From assembly GCF_039524395.1 (NCBI RefSeq), contig NZ_BAAAGO010000021.1: a stretch of DNA of 64,000 nt; one strand, given 5' to 3'. Origin of the DNA: Micropruina glycogenica (lineage in GTDB: Bacteria > Actinomycetota > Actinomycetes > Propionibacteriales > Propionibacteriaceae). Every line of letters starts with the position of its first letter. The stretch's first letter is position 1. Under the pieces are notes generated by a model. The model saw only the letters and a program-made list of their open reading frames with translations, did no database searches and was not told where the DNA came from. Of this stretch, positions 43,306 through 52,423 are shown in pieces. The position numbers and the translations under genes are program-made.

Positions 43306-44031
43306 TTTGGTACCCGCGTCGGAATGCCGCACAGCAAGGTCACAATAGGAAAGGTGCGCCCATCGATCGTCGCGCTCAACCCCACCTGTCACCGGTCACT
43401 GCGTTTTGATCGTCGCCGCCGCAGCGATCGAACCGCTTCTTCCCGGCCGGCACGCTGCTGCTGACTCACTAGGTGGCGACCTGGGCGCAGACCGCGTGCG
43501 CGCCGTTGCCTGTGACGATGATGGCGACGCCATTGCCAGCGTAGGTGGGGGTGCCGATGGCCTCGCGCGGTCGGCAACCGCGCAGGTGCAGCCCGGTCTC
43601 GACGTGTGGCGTCCTCACCGCAGGTCACGGGCGCGCTGCGCGTGGTCGAGTTCATGACCGCCGCGCCGGCCGCCAGGGGGGCGTACTACCCCCAGTGAGT
43701 ACACCGCGTCGGGCCCGGCGACGCGGGAGCTTCGGCAGCTCGGCGGGGGTGCAACTGTTCGTCGGATTTGAGTTGCAGCGGGACCTGGTGCCGACCGCTC
43801 ACCGCGACTGGTATGTCCTGTATGTCACGGCTCTGGCGATGCGCCACCTACCCCGGTGCAGCTGTTGGACGCGCTGGTCCTACCGGCACGCCCTCGCCGC
43901 CGGGTTGACCGTTACAGGCTACCCCTTGGCAGGCAACTGGCGGCGGGCGGCATGTTCGTCTGACATCTCGGTGGGCAGTTCCGCTTCTTTTGAGGCATAA
44001 GGCAGCACGCACCACCTACTAGGCTCGCACC
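43306..44031. other. 726-base gap without a recognised gene
   Basis: No supported coding sequence. One short minus-strand frame (43469-43618, 49 codons, from GTG) has protein-like composition (TPTYAGNGVAIIVTGNGAH) but no ribosome-binding site and no known family; it may be a gene remnant. Plus-strand frames look like shadows. The region lies between the accessory glucan locus and the conserved core block. Confidence 0.4.
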
Positions 44032-45120
44032 ATGGGCGTTTTCGCTGGAGCCGATCCGCTGGGCGCTCCCTTTCGTGCCGCTGTGGGCGGCGTGCTGGGC
44101 GAGTTCGTCGCGGGGCACGCTACCCTGCTTACCGCTGTGGCCCCCCAGTTGGGCTCGCTGATCGAGTTGGCCCAAGTATTCACCGCCGGCGGCAAACGGT
44201 TGCGGCCGGCCTTCTGCTGGTGGGGCTACGCCGCCGTCGCCGAGCCGAGCGACCCCGACGCGCTGGTGCGCGCTGCGGCCAGCCTCGACCTGCTGCACGT
44301 CTCGGCCCTGGTGCACGACGACGTGATGGACGCCTCGGACACCCGACGCGGCTTAGCCGCGGCGCATCGTCAGTTCGAGGCCTGGCACGCCGACGGTGGA
44401 CTGCTGGGTGATGCACAGGCATTCGGACGGGCCGGCGCGATTCTGCTCGGCGACCTGCTGCTGGTGTGGTCGATGGAGATGTTCACGGGGTGCGGGCTGC
44501 CCGCGGACGCCGTCGCCCGAGCCACCCCCCTGCTCGACACAATGCGCACCGAGGTCATTTCCGGGCAGTTTCTCGATGTATTCGCCCAGGCCGAGCCGAT
44601 CGGTGCCGTCGACCTGATGACCCTGGTGCCGCAGGTGGTCGAGTTCAAGACCTCGCGTTACACGGTGATCCGGCCGCTGCAACTGGGCGCAGCGCTGGCC
44701 GGCGGAAGCGATGCCGCGCTGGTCGCCCTGGGTGCCTACGGGTCGCCGCTGGGGCGGGCGTTCCAGTTTCGCGACGACGTGCTGGGAGTGTTCGGCGAGC
44801 CCGAGGTCACCGGCAAGCCGGCCGGCGACGACCTGCGCGAGGGCAAGCGCACGGTGCTGGTCGCGCACGCGCTCGAACTGGCCTCCGACACCGCGAAAGA
44901 ACGGCTGGCCGGACTGTTGGGCAACGCCGAACTCGACGCCACCGACGTGGCGACCGCCCGCGAGATCATCGTCACCTCGGGCGCGCTCGCGGCCACCGAG
45001 CAACGCATCGCCGACGACCTGAACCTGGCCCTCGCCGCCTTGGACGACGCCCCGCTGCGAGACGAGGCCGTCACCGCGCTGCGCCGGTTGGCTGAACTCT
45101 CAACCAGCCGCTCGGCCTGA
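44032..45120 (+). CDS. Polyprenyl diphosphate synthase (geranylgeranyl/farnesyl type)
   Basis: A 362-residue trans-prenyltransferase that condenses isopentenyl diphosphate with an allylic diphosphate. It has GGKRLRPAFCWWG, the first Asp-rich motif in ALVHDDVMDASDTRRG, a KTSRYT segment (EFKTSRYTVIRPL) and the second Asp-rich region FRDDVLGVFG followed by GKPAGDDLREGKRTVLV. The second motif is FRDDVLG rather than the strict DDxxD, as in actinobacterial IdsA proteins. Its place before thiE and the PASTA kinase matches the mycobacterial idsA2-pknL region. Products may feed menaquinone or carrier-lipid synthesis. Confidence 0.92.
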   Translation: MGVFAGADPLGAPFRAAVGGVLGEFVAGHATLLTAVAPQLGSLIELAQVFTAGGKRLRPAFCWWGYAAVAEPSDPDALVRAAASLDLLHVSALVHDDVMDASDTRRGLAAAHRQFEAWHADGGLLGDAQAFGRAGAILLGDLLLVWSMEMFTGCGLPADAVARATPLLDTMRTEVISGQFLDVFAQAEPIGAVDLMTLVPQVVEFKTSRYTVIRPLQLGAALAGGSDAALVALGAYGSPLGRAFQFRDDVLGVFGEPEVTGKPAGDDLREGKRTVLVAHALELASDTAKERLAGLLGNAELDATDVATAREIIVTSGALAATEQRIADDLNLALAALDDAPLRDEAVTALRRLAELSTSRSA

Positions 45121-45129
45121 TCCGTCATC

Positions 45130-45325
45130 GGGGACGGTTCTATTTCCTGCTCACAGGCGCAACCGTCATGGAGATCCCGACGTTCGCCCGGGATGACGGA
45201 CGGCTGCGACGCACGCGGCACTGCCGTCATCCCGCGCTTGCCCCGGGATCTCCAAACGCAAGGCGCGAACGAAGGTCTCGACAGGCTCGACCAACGGCAG
45301 AGGTCTCGACAAGCTCGACCAGCGG
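45130..45325. repeat. Cluster of intergenic repeats between the prenyl synthase and thiE
   Basis: GGGGACGGTTCTATTTCCTGC at 45130 is a single GGGACGGTTC-type unit. GATCCCGACG...CGGGATGAC at 45171-45197 and its inverted partner at 45226-45252 form a facing pair. Two TCTCGACA(A/G)GCTCGACCA units lie at 45274-45297 and 45302-45325. Nothing else occupies this gap between convergent genes, so the repeats may provide bidirectional termination. Confidence 0.7.
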
Positions 45326-45329
45326 CGGA

Positions 45330-46124
45330 TCAGATCTCCGGGTCCGTGTCGACCGGTGTCGTCCCAGGCGAGTCCGCGTCGTCACGGGTGACCCCGAGGG
45401 TGCGGAACCGACCCTCTTTGCCCACCGCGTCGATCGTGAAGGCGTCCATCTCGTCGCCCCAGGCCGCGCGCAGCCGGTCGCCGAAGCTGCCGGCTGCGGC
45501 CCCCGGATCGTCCGCGTCGCAGATCGCCCGGCCCACCGCCACCCGGCGCGCACCGGCGGCGAGCACCTGGTCGAGGTTGGTCAAAGTGATGCCGCCGATC
45601 GCGAACCAGGGCTTGGCGCCCTTGGCCTGCGGGGGCGCCACAGCGGCGGCGTGCCGCACCAGGTCGAGGCCCGGCGGCCGTCCGAACAGCGCCAACCCGC
45701 CGAAGCTCGGCCCCACGGTGAAGAAGTCGATCTGGTCGTCGGCCACGGCGGCGTCCACGTCTTTGACGGTGTAGCACGAGCGGCCCAGCTTGGCCCACCG
45801 GTGCACGTAGCGCCGCGCCTTCTCGGCCTCGGGACGGCCCTTGGGCAGGTGCAGCACGTCGGCGCCGAACTCGCGGGCCAGTTCGGGGTCGGCGTACACC
45901 GACACCAGGCCCTGGCTGCGCAGCGCCGCGGTGCGCAGCACGTCGAGCGCCGACAGCTTCTCGGTGTCGGACGCCCGGTCGTCGCGCAACTCCACCAGGT
46001 CGACCCCGGCGCCCATCACGTCGGCCGCGAACCCGCCCAGGTCGCCGGTGACCCGCCGGCCGTCGGTGACGCAGCACAGCCGCGCCAGGCGCAATCTGAC
46101 GTCGATCCCCCGTAGTGCGGTCAC
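45330..46124 (-). CDS. thiE: Thiamine-phosphate synthase, divergent and with C-terminal extension
   Basis: A 264-residue TIM-barrel protein that should join the pyrimidine and thiazole moieties of thiamine. CCVTDGRR, GVDLVELRDD, the GADVLHLPKG strand, VGPSFGG and AIGGITLTNLDQVLAAGARRVAV follow the ThiE/TenI pattern. The usual GPIFxTxTK phosphate loop is replaced by TVGPSFGGLALFGRP, so the substrate could differ, and TenI-like function is possible. About 50 C-terminal residues after RAICDADDPGAAAG exceed the usual length. The start is GTG 46124. No TPP riboswitch upstream. Confidence 0.82.
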   Translation of the reverse strand: MTALRGIDVRLRLARLCCVTDGRRVTGDLGGFAADVMGAGVDLVELRDDRASDTEKLSALDVLRTAALRSQGLVSVYADPELAREFGADVLHLPKGRPEAEKARRYVHRWAKLGRSCYTVKDVDAAVADDQIDFFTVGPSFGGLALFGRPPGLDLVRHAAAVAPPQAKGAKPWFAIGGITLTNLDQVLAAGARRVAVGRAICDADDPGAAAGSFGDRLRAAWGDEMDAFTIDAVGKEGRFRTLGVTRDDADSPGTTPVDTDPEI

Positions 46125-46284
46125 GCCGGTCAGCCTAACGCCGGGCCGCGCCGATCACACACCACTTCGCTCGCGACGGCGATCCGGACGACGCCCGGCG
46201 GGTCGCCACCGGCCCGACGGCATCGCAGACCTAGACTCGCCGCAGGTCTGGACGGCCTGACTTCCCCTTGACTTGTCCGGAGCG

Positions 46285-48267
46285 ATGGTGACGACTGTGA
46301 GCACGAGCGACCCCCTGGTGGGGCAGCTTCTGGACGGCCGATACGCCATCCTGCGCAAGCTGGCCCGGGGTGGCATGGCCACGGTGTACCTGGCCGACGA
46401 CCAACGGCTCACCCGCACCGTCGCGATCAAGGTGATGCACGAGGGGCTCGGCGACGACCAGGACTTCATTGGCAAGTTCGACCGCGAGGCCCGCGCCGCC
46501 GCCCGGCTTTCGCACCCCAACGTGGTGTCGGTATTCGACCAGGGGCTGCACCACGGCCGTCCGTACATCGTGATGGAGTACGTCGAGGGCTGCACGCTGC
46601 GGCACATGATCACCCGCGAGGGCTCGTTCAGCCCCGAGCGGGCGCTCGAACTGCTGATTCCGGTGACCAGCGCGGTCGCCGCCGCCCACGAGTCGGGGCT
46701 GATCCACCGCGACATCAAGCCCGAGAACGTGCTGATCAGCGACCGCGGGCAGATCAAGGTCGCCGACTTCGGCCTGGCCCGCGCCATCACCGCGCAGACC
46801 GCCACCGCCACCGGCATGCTGATCGGCACTGTCAGCTACATCGCCCCTGAACTGGTCACCCACGGCAAGGCCGACCCGCGCTGCGACGTGTACGCGCTGG
46901 GCGTGGTGCTGTACGAGATGCTCACCGGCACCAAGCCGCACACCGGCGACAACCCGATTCAGGTCGCCTACGCGCACGTGCACAAGGCCATTCCAGCGCC
47001 GTCGTCGGCGGTCAAGACGTCGTGGCGCGAGTCGCGCAACGGCATTCCGCCCTACCTGGACGCGCTCGTCACCAGCGCCGCCGCCCGTCGGCCGGCGGAC
47101 CGTCCGACCGACGCCCGGGTGCTGCTCGACCACCTGCGCCAGGCCCGCGAGGCGCTCGACCGGGGGGTGATGGACGACCCCGTGCTGACCAGCCGCATGC
47201 GGCGCACCACCCTCGACCCCGAGCATCACATCACCGAGCCGGTGCCCAGCCTGCGCGAAACCGACGGTGACGATCGCACGCCCACGCTGCGGTTCACCCC
47301 GTCGACCCCGATCAGCCCGGGGCTGCCCGAGATCACCGACGGCATGCCCTACTACGACGGCCCCGTCGAAGCCCCCCGCGCACCGAAGCGTCCGCGGCGC
47401 CGCTGGCTGGGGCTGATCGCCGGCCTGATCGCCGTGCTGCTGGTGGGGTCGGGGTTGTGGTGGGTGTTCGCCGGCCAGTACCAGGCCACCCCAGCGATGG
47501 GTCAGTTGAACCAGGCCCAGGCCAAGGCGGCCGCCGCGTCGGCCGGGCTGCAGATCGCCTTCGCCAGCGAGTTCTCAGAAGACGTGCCGAGCGGGCTGGT
47601 GGTGCGCACCGACCCGGCCTCGGGCGAACGCATCGTGCACGGCGGCACGGTCACGGCGTTCGTGTCCAAGGGCCCTGAGCGCTACCCGGTGCCGGCGCTG
47701 CGCGGCCTCGACCTGCCCACGGCCACCGAGAACCTGACCAAGCTGCATCTGGTGGTGGGCACCGTCACGCAGGCCTTCGACGACGACATCGAGGCCGGCA
47801 AGGTGGTCAGCAGTTCGGTCGACGAGGGCACCCCGCTCAAGCCGGGCACCGCGGTCGACCTGGTGCTCAGCCAAGGGCCGGCACCGGTCACCCTGGCCGA
47901 CTGGACCAAGAAGTCGGCCAAGGACGCCACCAAGGCGCTCAAAGAGCAGGGTCTGGTGGTGAAGACCACCGAACAGAACGACGCCGACGTAGCCAAGGGC
48001 GACGTGATCAGCCAGACCCCCGCCGCCGGCGAGGTGCACCGCGGCGACACCGTCACCCTCGTGGTCAGCAAGGGCCCGGTGATGAAGGTCGTCCCCCGCA
48101 CCCGCGGGTTGTCGCTCGACCGGGCGCGCGAGGTGCTCACCAAGGCCGGCTTCAAGGTGCAGGTGAACCGCCTGATCAACTTCGGCTTCGACCTGGTGCA
48201 GAGCACCAACCCGGGTGCAGGCAAGAAGGCCCCCGAGGGCTCGACCATCACCGTCAACCTGGTCTGA
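46285..48267 (+). CDS. PASTA-domain Ser/Thr protein kinase (PknB/StkP type)
   Basis: A 660-residue membrane kinase. The catalytic domain covers about residues 15-280: Gly loop LARGGMATVY, Lys in VAIKVM, HRDIKPENVL, VADFGLA and SYIAPELV. After a linker comes one transmembrane helix near 370-392 (LGLIAGLIAVLLVGSGLWWV). Four PASTA repeats then fill about 395-660; PASTA domains bind peptidoglycan fragments or lipid II and couple growth to phosphorylation. ATG 46285 has GGAG just upstream; TTG 46273 and GTG 46297 are alternatives. It stands where mycobacteria carry pknL beside idsA2 but has PASTA domains. Confidence 0.95.
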   Translation: MVTTVSTSDPLVGQLLDGRYAILRKLARGGMATVYLADDQRLTRTVAIKVMHEGLGDDQDFIGKFDREARAAARLSHPNVVSVFDQGLHHGRPYIVMEYVEGCTLRHMITREGSFSPERALELLIPVTSAVAAAHESGLIHRDIKPENVLISDRGQIKVADFGLARAITAQTATATGMLIGTVSYIAPELVTHGKADPRCDVYALGVVLYEMLTGTKPHTGDNPIQVAYAHVHKAIPAPSSAVKTSWRESRNGIPPYLDALVTSAAARRPADRPTDARVLLDHLRQAREALDRGVMDDPVLTSRMRRTTLDPEHHITEPVPSLRETDGDDRTPTLRFTPSTPISPGLPEITDGMPYYDGPVEAPRAPKRPRRRWLGLIAGLIAVLLVGSGLWWVFAGQYQATPAMGQLNQAQAKAAAASAGLQIAFASEFSEDVPSGLVVRTDPASGERIVHGGTVTAFVSKGPERYPVPALRGLDLPTATENLTKLHLVVGTVTQAFDDDIEAGKVVSSSVDEGTPLKPGTAVDLVLSQGPAPVTLADWTKKSAKDATKALKEQGLVVKTTEQNDADVAKGDVISQTPAAGEVHRGDTVTLVVSKGPVMKVVPRTRGLSLDRAREVLTKAGFKVQVNRLINFGFDLVQSTNPGAGKKAPEGSTITVNLV

Positions 48268-48288
48268 CCGCTCGCTACCCTGACGGCT

Positions 48289-49500
48289 GTGAACTCGCTC
48301 GTGCAGGTGCTTCTGCTGCTGATCGTCATCGGCGGCAGCGTCGGCCTGTTCTTCGTGGTGCGGCGGCAACGCTACCTACGCTCGCTCACCGAGCAGGGCT
48401 GGGCGTTCGACAACTCACCCACCCTGGCCGCCACGTACGGCCTGAACTGTCCCCCGTTCGGGCTCGGCTATGGCCGGCACATCGACGACCTGATCACGGG
48501 TCGCACCGCACAGGGTGTCGACTTCGCGGTGTTCGAGTACGGACGGCTGGGGTACGTGGCCACGCTGGCGCTACCGCGTCCCTTGCCTGAGTTGTACGTG
48601 GCGTCCGAGCTTCGCCCGGGCGCGCAGGGGCTGCAGAAGCCCTTCGGGCCATGGACGGTGACTGCCAAAGACCCGGCGTGGGCAGAGGCGGCCATGGGGG
48701 CGATCAGCGGCTCGCTGGGCGCGCTGTCGTCCCAGTGGCCGGTCGATGTGTCGGTGGACGGCACCCGGCTGGTCGGGCTGGGAGCGCCACGCGAGGCGGT
48801 GAAACTGCGGGCCTTTCTGGACGCGCTCGGGCCGGTGGCTGTGCAGCTTGCCGGGCCGTCACTGTCGGGCTACACCGGTGAGCAGCCGCCCGCCGAGCTG
48901 AGCCTCTACAGCCACCCCAGCTGGATCTACCGGCCCTCGGACGACCGGTTCTTGAGCCAGGTGGCCCACGACACCGGCGGGTACAGCCACGAGGCCGACG
49001 ACGTGGTGCTGGCCGAGGTGCACGGGCTGCGCATGATCGGCCTGACCCACAACTGGAAGACCGACCGCACCGAAACCTCCACCGATTCCGACGGCCGCAC
49101 CACGACCCGCACGGTCACCGACAACCACAGCGAGCCCGTGCTGGAGTTTCACCTGCCGTGGCATTTCGGCGATCTGAGCGTGAACTGGAGCGGGTGGGGC
49201 GACCGGGTGCGTTTCGAGTCGAGCGACTTCGACCGGGCCTTCAAGGTGCGCTGCCAGTACCCGAAGTTCGCCTCGGACGTGTTTCACCCGCGGCAGATGG
49301 AGTTCATGCTGCGCGCGCAGCCGCTGCCGTTCTCGATCGATTCGGGCCGGGTACACATCGGGGTGGGCGCCAACGATCCCGCTGTGATGGCCCGCACTGC
49401 CGAGTTTCTGGTCGCGTTCTTCGCCGGGGTGCCCAACTTCGTGTGGGAAGACCTGGGCTTCAAAGAGCCGCCGATCAGTCGCGAGCTGGACGGCTTCTGA
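48289..49500 (+). CDS. DUF3137-like membrane-anchored protein
   Basis: A 403-residue protein of unknown function. One N-terminal hydrophobic helix (LVQVLLLLIVIGGSVGLFFV, residues 4-24) is followed by basic residues and a large soluble domain, probably cytoplasmic. Dispersed features (AVFEYGRLGYVATLALPRPL, VRFESSDFDRAFKVRCQYPK, DVFHPRQMEFML) resemble DUF3137-type proteins. GTG 48289 lies 21 bases after the kinase stop, so it may be coexpressed and could be a kinase substrate (inference only). Confidence 0.7.
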   Translation: MNSLVQVLLLLIVIGGSVGLFFVVRRQRYLRSLTEQGWAFDNSPTLAATYGLNCPPFGLGYGRHIDDLITGRTAQGVDFAVFEYGRLGYVATLALPRPLPELYVASELRPGAQGLQKPFGPWTVTAKDPAWAEAAMGAISGSLGALSSQWPVDVSVDGTRLVGLGAPREAVKLRAFLDALGPVAVQLAGPSLSGYTGEQPPAELSLYSHPSWIYRPSDDRFLSQVAHDTGGYSHEADDVVLAEVHGLRMIGLTHNWKTDRTETSTDSDGRTTTRTVTDNHSEPVLEFHLPWHFGDLSVNWSGWGDRVRFESSDFDRAFKVRCQYPKFASDVFHPRQMEFMLRAQPLPFSIDSGRVHIGVGANDPAVMARTAEFLVAFFAGVPNFVWEDLGFKEPPISRELDGF

Positions 49501-49525
49501 CGCGACTCGCCGAAACCCTCGCGGG

Positions 49526-51436
49526 TCAGGTGAGCCGGTTGCGCTTACCGAGGTCGGGTAGCCGGCGACGAAGCTTCGACAGGTCGCCGTTGGCGGCCAG
49601 TTCGTCGAGCACGAGTGCGCCGGTTCGTCGGTTCACGCCGGGCAGCGGGCCCGCGAGCACCTTCTTCAACACCACCCCGACCCGGGTTTCGGGTAACTCG
49701 TTCACCAACTCTTCCATGTATCGCGAGCACGCCGCCGTGGCCTCGGCCAGGCCCGCCCCGAACGCGATGCGTTGGGTCTCGACCGGCACGTTCACCGTGG
49801 CGGACGCCGACGGCAATCGGCCGTCCGCGACCCCCGGCTGCGGCCCCACCGTCACCTCGATCGACACGTCGTAGCGGCCGTCGCCGGGCGGGCAGTCGAC
49901 GGCCAGAGAGGCCCAGTTCGCCCTGGCCTGCAGTTCGACCGTGCGCTGCTCGGGGTGCCACACGTGAAACTCCCCGACCGAAGGCACGTCCACCTCGGCC
50001 GTCGTCAGAATCGTGGCCCCCACCGGCGACCCGTCCAGCCTGGCCGGGGTCAGGCCGACACCGGCCACTCGCCAGGTGAACTCGGGCCGGTCGTGCAACC
50101 CCGCCAGATCGATGCCAAAAGCTCTGGCCAGCACGTGCACGGTGACCTGTTCGTCGACGCGGCTGCCCCAGAAGGTGTTCGTCGTGCAGTCCGGCCCGGT
50201 CAGCCCCACCCGGTAGGGCAGCGCTCGCAGCGTGGGCACACGGCGGCCGACTTCGGTGTGCGGGCGGCGTCGCGCTTCGAGCGCCACGGTCAACTCCACG
50301 ACCGGGCCCGTAACCGGGCTGGCAGCGCTCATGCTGATCTGCACCCGGTCACCGTCGACGCTCACCAGCCGCAACCGGCGTCCACCCGACCCCAGAATCT
50401 CGAGGTCGCCGACGCCCTGTTCGGGCACCGGAATGGTGCCCAGGTAGAAGCAGCGCCGCCCCACCCCCGACAGGTTGCGGATCTCGTGCACCACCACGCC
50501 GGGCCCGTCGTACAGGTCGTTGTCGCGCACGAAGTCAAACGACAGCGCTGCGTCGTAATCCGGCGGGTGGGTGGGCAGCGGACGGCGCAACTCGGCCACG
50601 ATGCACTGGTCGTCGAACGACCCGTACACGATGGCGCGCTTCGCGCCCGAACCCCGATCGCCGAGCACCTGGGTCGAGGTGGCCTCGGCCCACGGCACCT
50701 GGCGCGCCCAGGTCAGGTCGACCTCACGATCCCAGCCCCAGTTGATCAGGGCCGCGCGTGACAGGCCAGGGCCTCCGTTGGTCCAGAACCCGTCGCCGGC
50801 CGGCACCTGCGAGCCGGCCCAGGGCGTGCGTGTCACGCTGACCTGGCCCCAGCGGCTCGCCGTGCCCATCACGCAGTAGGGCGAGCCATACTCGGTGGTG
50901 TCTTGCCCGCCCTGGTTGCTGACGACCCCCAAGGGGTGGTCGAAGCCGAGGGCATGCCCCAGTTCGTGGCAGATCAGGCTCTGTGAGTCGACGGTGCTGA
51001 GGTGAACCACCGAGCGGCTGAGGGTTTCGGACTTCCCGTTGGGTAGCGGCAGTTGCAGTTCGACGCGGTAGCAGATGGCGGTGTCGGCGAGGCCGCCGTG
51101 CGACAGCAGCACGATCGTCGGCACCGCCCTGATCACCGATTCTGCGACCAGGCGGCGCACCAACGATGCGGCCTGCGCACCGGCACCGTCGTTGACGGCG
51201 GCGTTGACCGCGACCCAGTCGACGTCGTCGCCCGCCAGAAAGACCGGAGCCAGGTATTGCGGCCGCAACTGCACCGCGCCTTCGGTGGTGTGGTGCCAGA
51301 AGTCGGCAGCCGTCCACTGGTCGGCCGCGGCCCGGGTGGAGTCGCGGCTGAACATCTGCTCCAAGGCGGCCTGCGGACGGGCGGGGTGCCCGTTCAGCAC
51401 CAGCGGCAGGACGGCGAACTCATGGACGACCGACAT
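49526..51436 (-). CDS. Metzincin-type zinc protease domain protein without signal peptide
   Basis: A 636-residue protein. A zinc-binding motif HELGHALGFDH (HExxHxxGxxH, about residue 154) and a downstream Met-turn candidate PYCVMGTASRWG (about 186) define a metzincin-like catalytic half. The remaining 430 residues are beta-rich with no recognised domain, ending in a basic helical segment (LKKVLAGPLPGVNRRT, KLRRRLPDLGKRNRLT). There is no signal peptide or membrane helix, whereas most metzincins are secreted, so it would act inside the cell or be exported by an unknown route. It lies downstream of a TetR gene with a palindrome between them. Confidence 0.75.
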   Translation of the reverse strand: MSVVHEFAVLPLVLNGHPARPQAALEQMFSRDSTRAAADQWTAADFWHHTTEGAVQLRPQYLAPVFLAGDDVDWVAVNAAVNDGAGAQAASLVRRLVAESVIRAVPTIVLLSHGGLADTAICYRVELQLPLPNGKSETLSRSVVHLSTVDSQSLICHELGHALGFDHPLGVVSNQGGQDTTEYGSPYCVMGTASRWGQVSVTRTPWAGSQVPAGDGFWTNGGPGLSRAALINWGWDREVDLTWARQVPWAEATSTQVLGDRGSGAKRAIVYGSFDDQCIVAELRRPLPTHPPDYDAALSFDFVRDNDLYDGPGVVVHEIRNLSGVGRRCFYLGTIPVPEQGVGDLEILGSGGRRLRLVSVDGDRVQISMSAASPVTGPVVELTVALEARRRPHTEVGRRVPTLRALPYRVGLTGPDCTTNTFWGSRVDEQVTVHVLARAFGIDLAGLHDRPEFTWRVAGVGLTPARLDGSPVGATILTTAEVDVPSVGEFHVWHPEQRTVELQARANWASLAVDCPPGDGRYDVSIEVTVGPQPGVADGRLPSASATVNVPVETQRIAFGAGLAEATAACSRYMEELVNELPETRVGVVLKKVLAGPLPGVNRRTGALVLDELAANGDLSKLRRRLPDLGKRNRLT

Positions 51437-51464
51437 GGCTGACCTTCTACTCCCGCTAGCATTT

Positions 51465-51479
51465 TGCAGTTCTACTGCA
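51465..51479 (-). promoter_or_regulatory. Candidate TetR operator upstream of the metzincin gene
   Basis: TGCAGT-TCT-ACTGCA is a perfect 6-bp-arm palindrome within a locally AT-rich stretch, 29 bases before the metzincin ATG and 37 bases past the TetR stop. Its size and position suit repression of the protease gene by the adjacent TetR. Confidence 0.5.
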
Positions 51480-51515
51480 TATTGCTGGTCAGCGTGACCG
51501 GTCAGGTGATCGGTG

Positions 51516-52151
51516 TCAAGGTCTGGCGGCCAACTCCAGCCAGGTGCGCACCAGCCATTGCCGGTACCGCTCAGCGTCCCAGCCGAACGTCCGGCTAATC
51601 AGTAGCCGCGACTCGGCGGCCGACAAGACAGCCGTCGTGGCCGCCAACCATTCGACGTCGGTGTCGGGGGGCAGCAGTCCATCGCGGGCCGCCCCGTGCC
51701 AGAACGCGTACAGGTAGTCGAGGGTCGCTCTGCGCCAGTGGCCGGCCGATTCGCGCACCGCCGGTTCGCTGTTCTCGACCTCGGCGTTCACCGCCATCAG
51801 CGGCTCCAGGCGTCCAGTCATTTCGGCGACCCCGTCAGCGAACGCCTCGACGCGGTCGGCGAGCGTGGGAGCCGTCACGGCGGCACGGCTCCACGGCCGC
51901 TCGGTCATGGGTTCGGCACCGACGTCGCCGACGATGCCCACCTCAACGACCCGCTGAAACAGCACGACCTTGGTGGCGAAGTGTTGGTAGAGGCTGCGCT
52001 CGCTGACGCCGGCTCGCTGCGCCACCTCGCGCAGGCTGGTCGCCGCATAGCCCTGGTTGGTGAACAACTCGGTGGCGGCGGTCACGATGCGCGCCTCGGT
52101 GCGCTGCCGTCGCCTCGCGTAGTGGTCACCCACCCCCGAATCCGAAGTCAC
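51516..52151 (-). CDS. TetR-family transcriptional regulator
   Basis: A 211-residue regulator. Its helix-turn-helix is at about residues 18-65 (RIVTAATELFTNQGYAATSL, REVAQRAGVSERSLYQHFAT). The C-terminal ligand domain (about 80-205) is not assignable to a ligand. The gene precedes the metzincin gene in the same direction. The palindrome between them suggests it controls that gene; the upstream promoter region (52152-52423) showed no clear second copy. Confidence 0.88.
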   Translation of the reverse strand: MTSDSGVGDHYARRRQRTEARIVTAATELFTNQGYAATSLREVAQRAGVSERSLYQHFATKVVLFQRVVEVGIVGDVGAEPMTERPWSRAAVTAPTLADRVEAFADGVAEMTGRLEPLMAVNAEVENSEPAVRESAGHWRRATLDYLYAFWHGAARDGLLPPDTDVEWLAATTAVLSAAESRLLISRTFGWDAERYRQWLVRTWLELAARP

Positions 52152-52423
52152 CTGCGCACCCTACGCCCTGCCCCTGCCCCTGGCACTGGTGCCGACCGTG
52201 CGGTCGCCCGCCGCGGCAGGCGTGCCACGCTCTCGGTAGGGCCAGGTGTCGCCGCACCGACGTCAACGGCTGTGGTGGTGGCGGTGCTCAGTCGCATCAA
52301 TTGCCCTGTCCAACATCGGGCTCAATTGCCCTGTCCACACCGGGCCGCTTGTCACACTCGTTGTGCCGCACCTGCCGCGGCACCCGAACTCTGCGTGCCT
52401 CCTTCCCCGAAAGGACTTGTGAC

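Noticed and set aside
43469..43618. A 49-residue minus-strand protein
   Set aside because: Composition is protein-like, but there is no ribosome-binding site, no homologous family recognised and no coupling to neighbours; noted under the gap instead.
46125..46284. TPP riboswitch for the thiE-like gene
   Set aside because: The CTGAGA and ACCTGATCTGG-type blocks are missing from the minus-strand leader.
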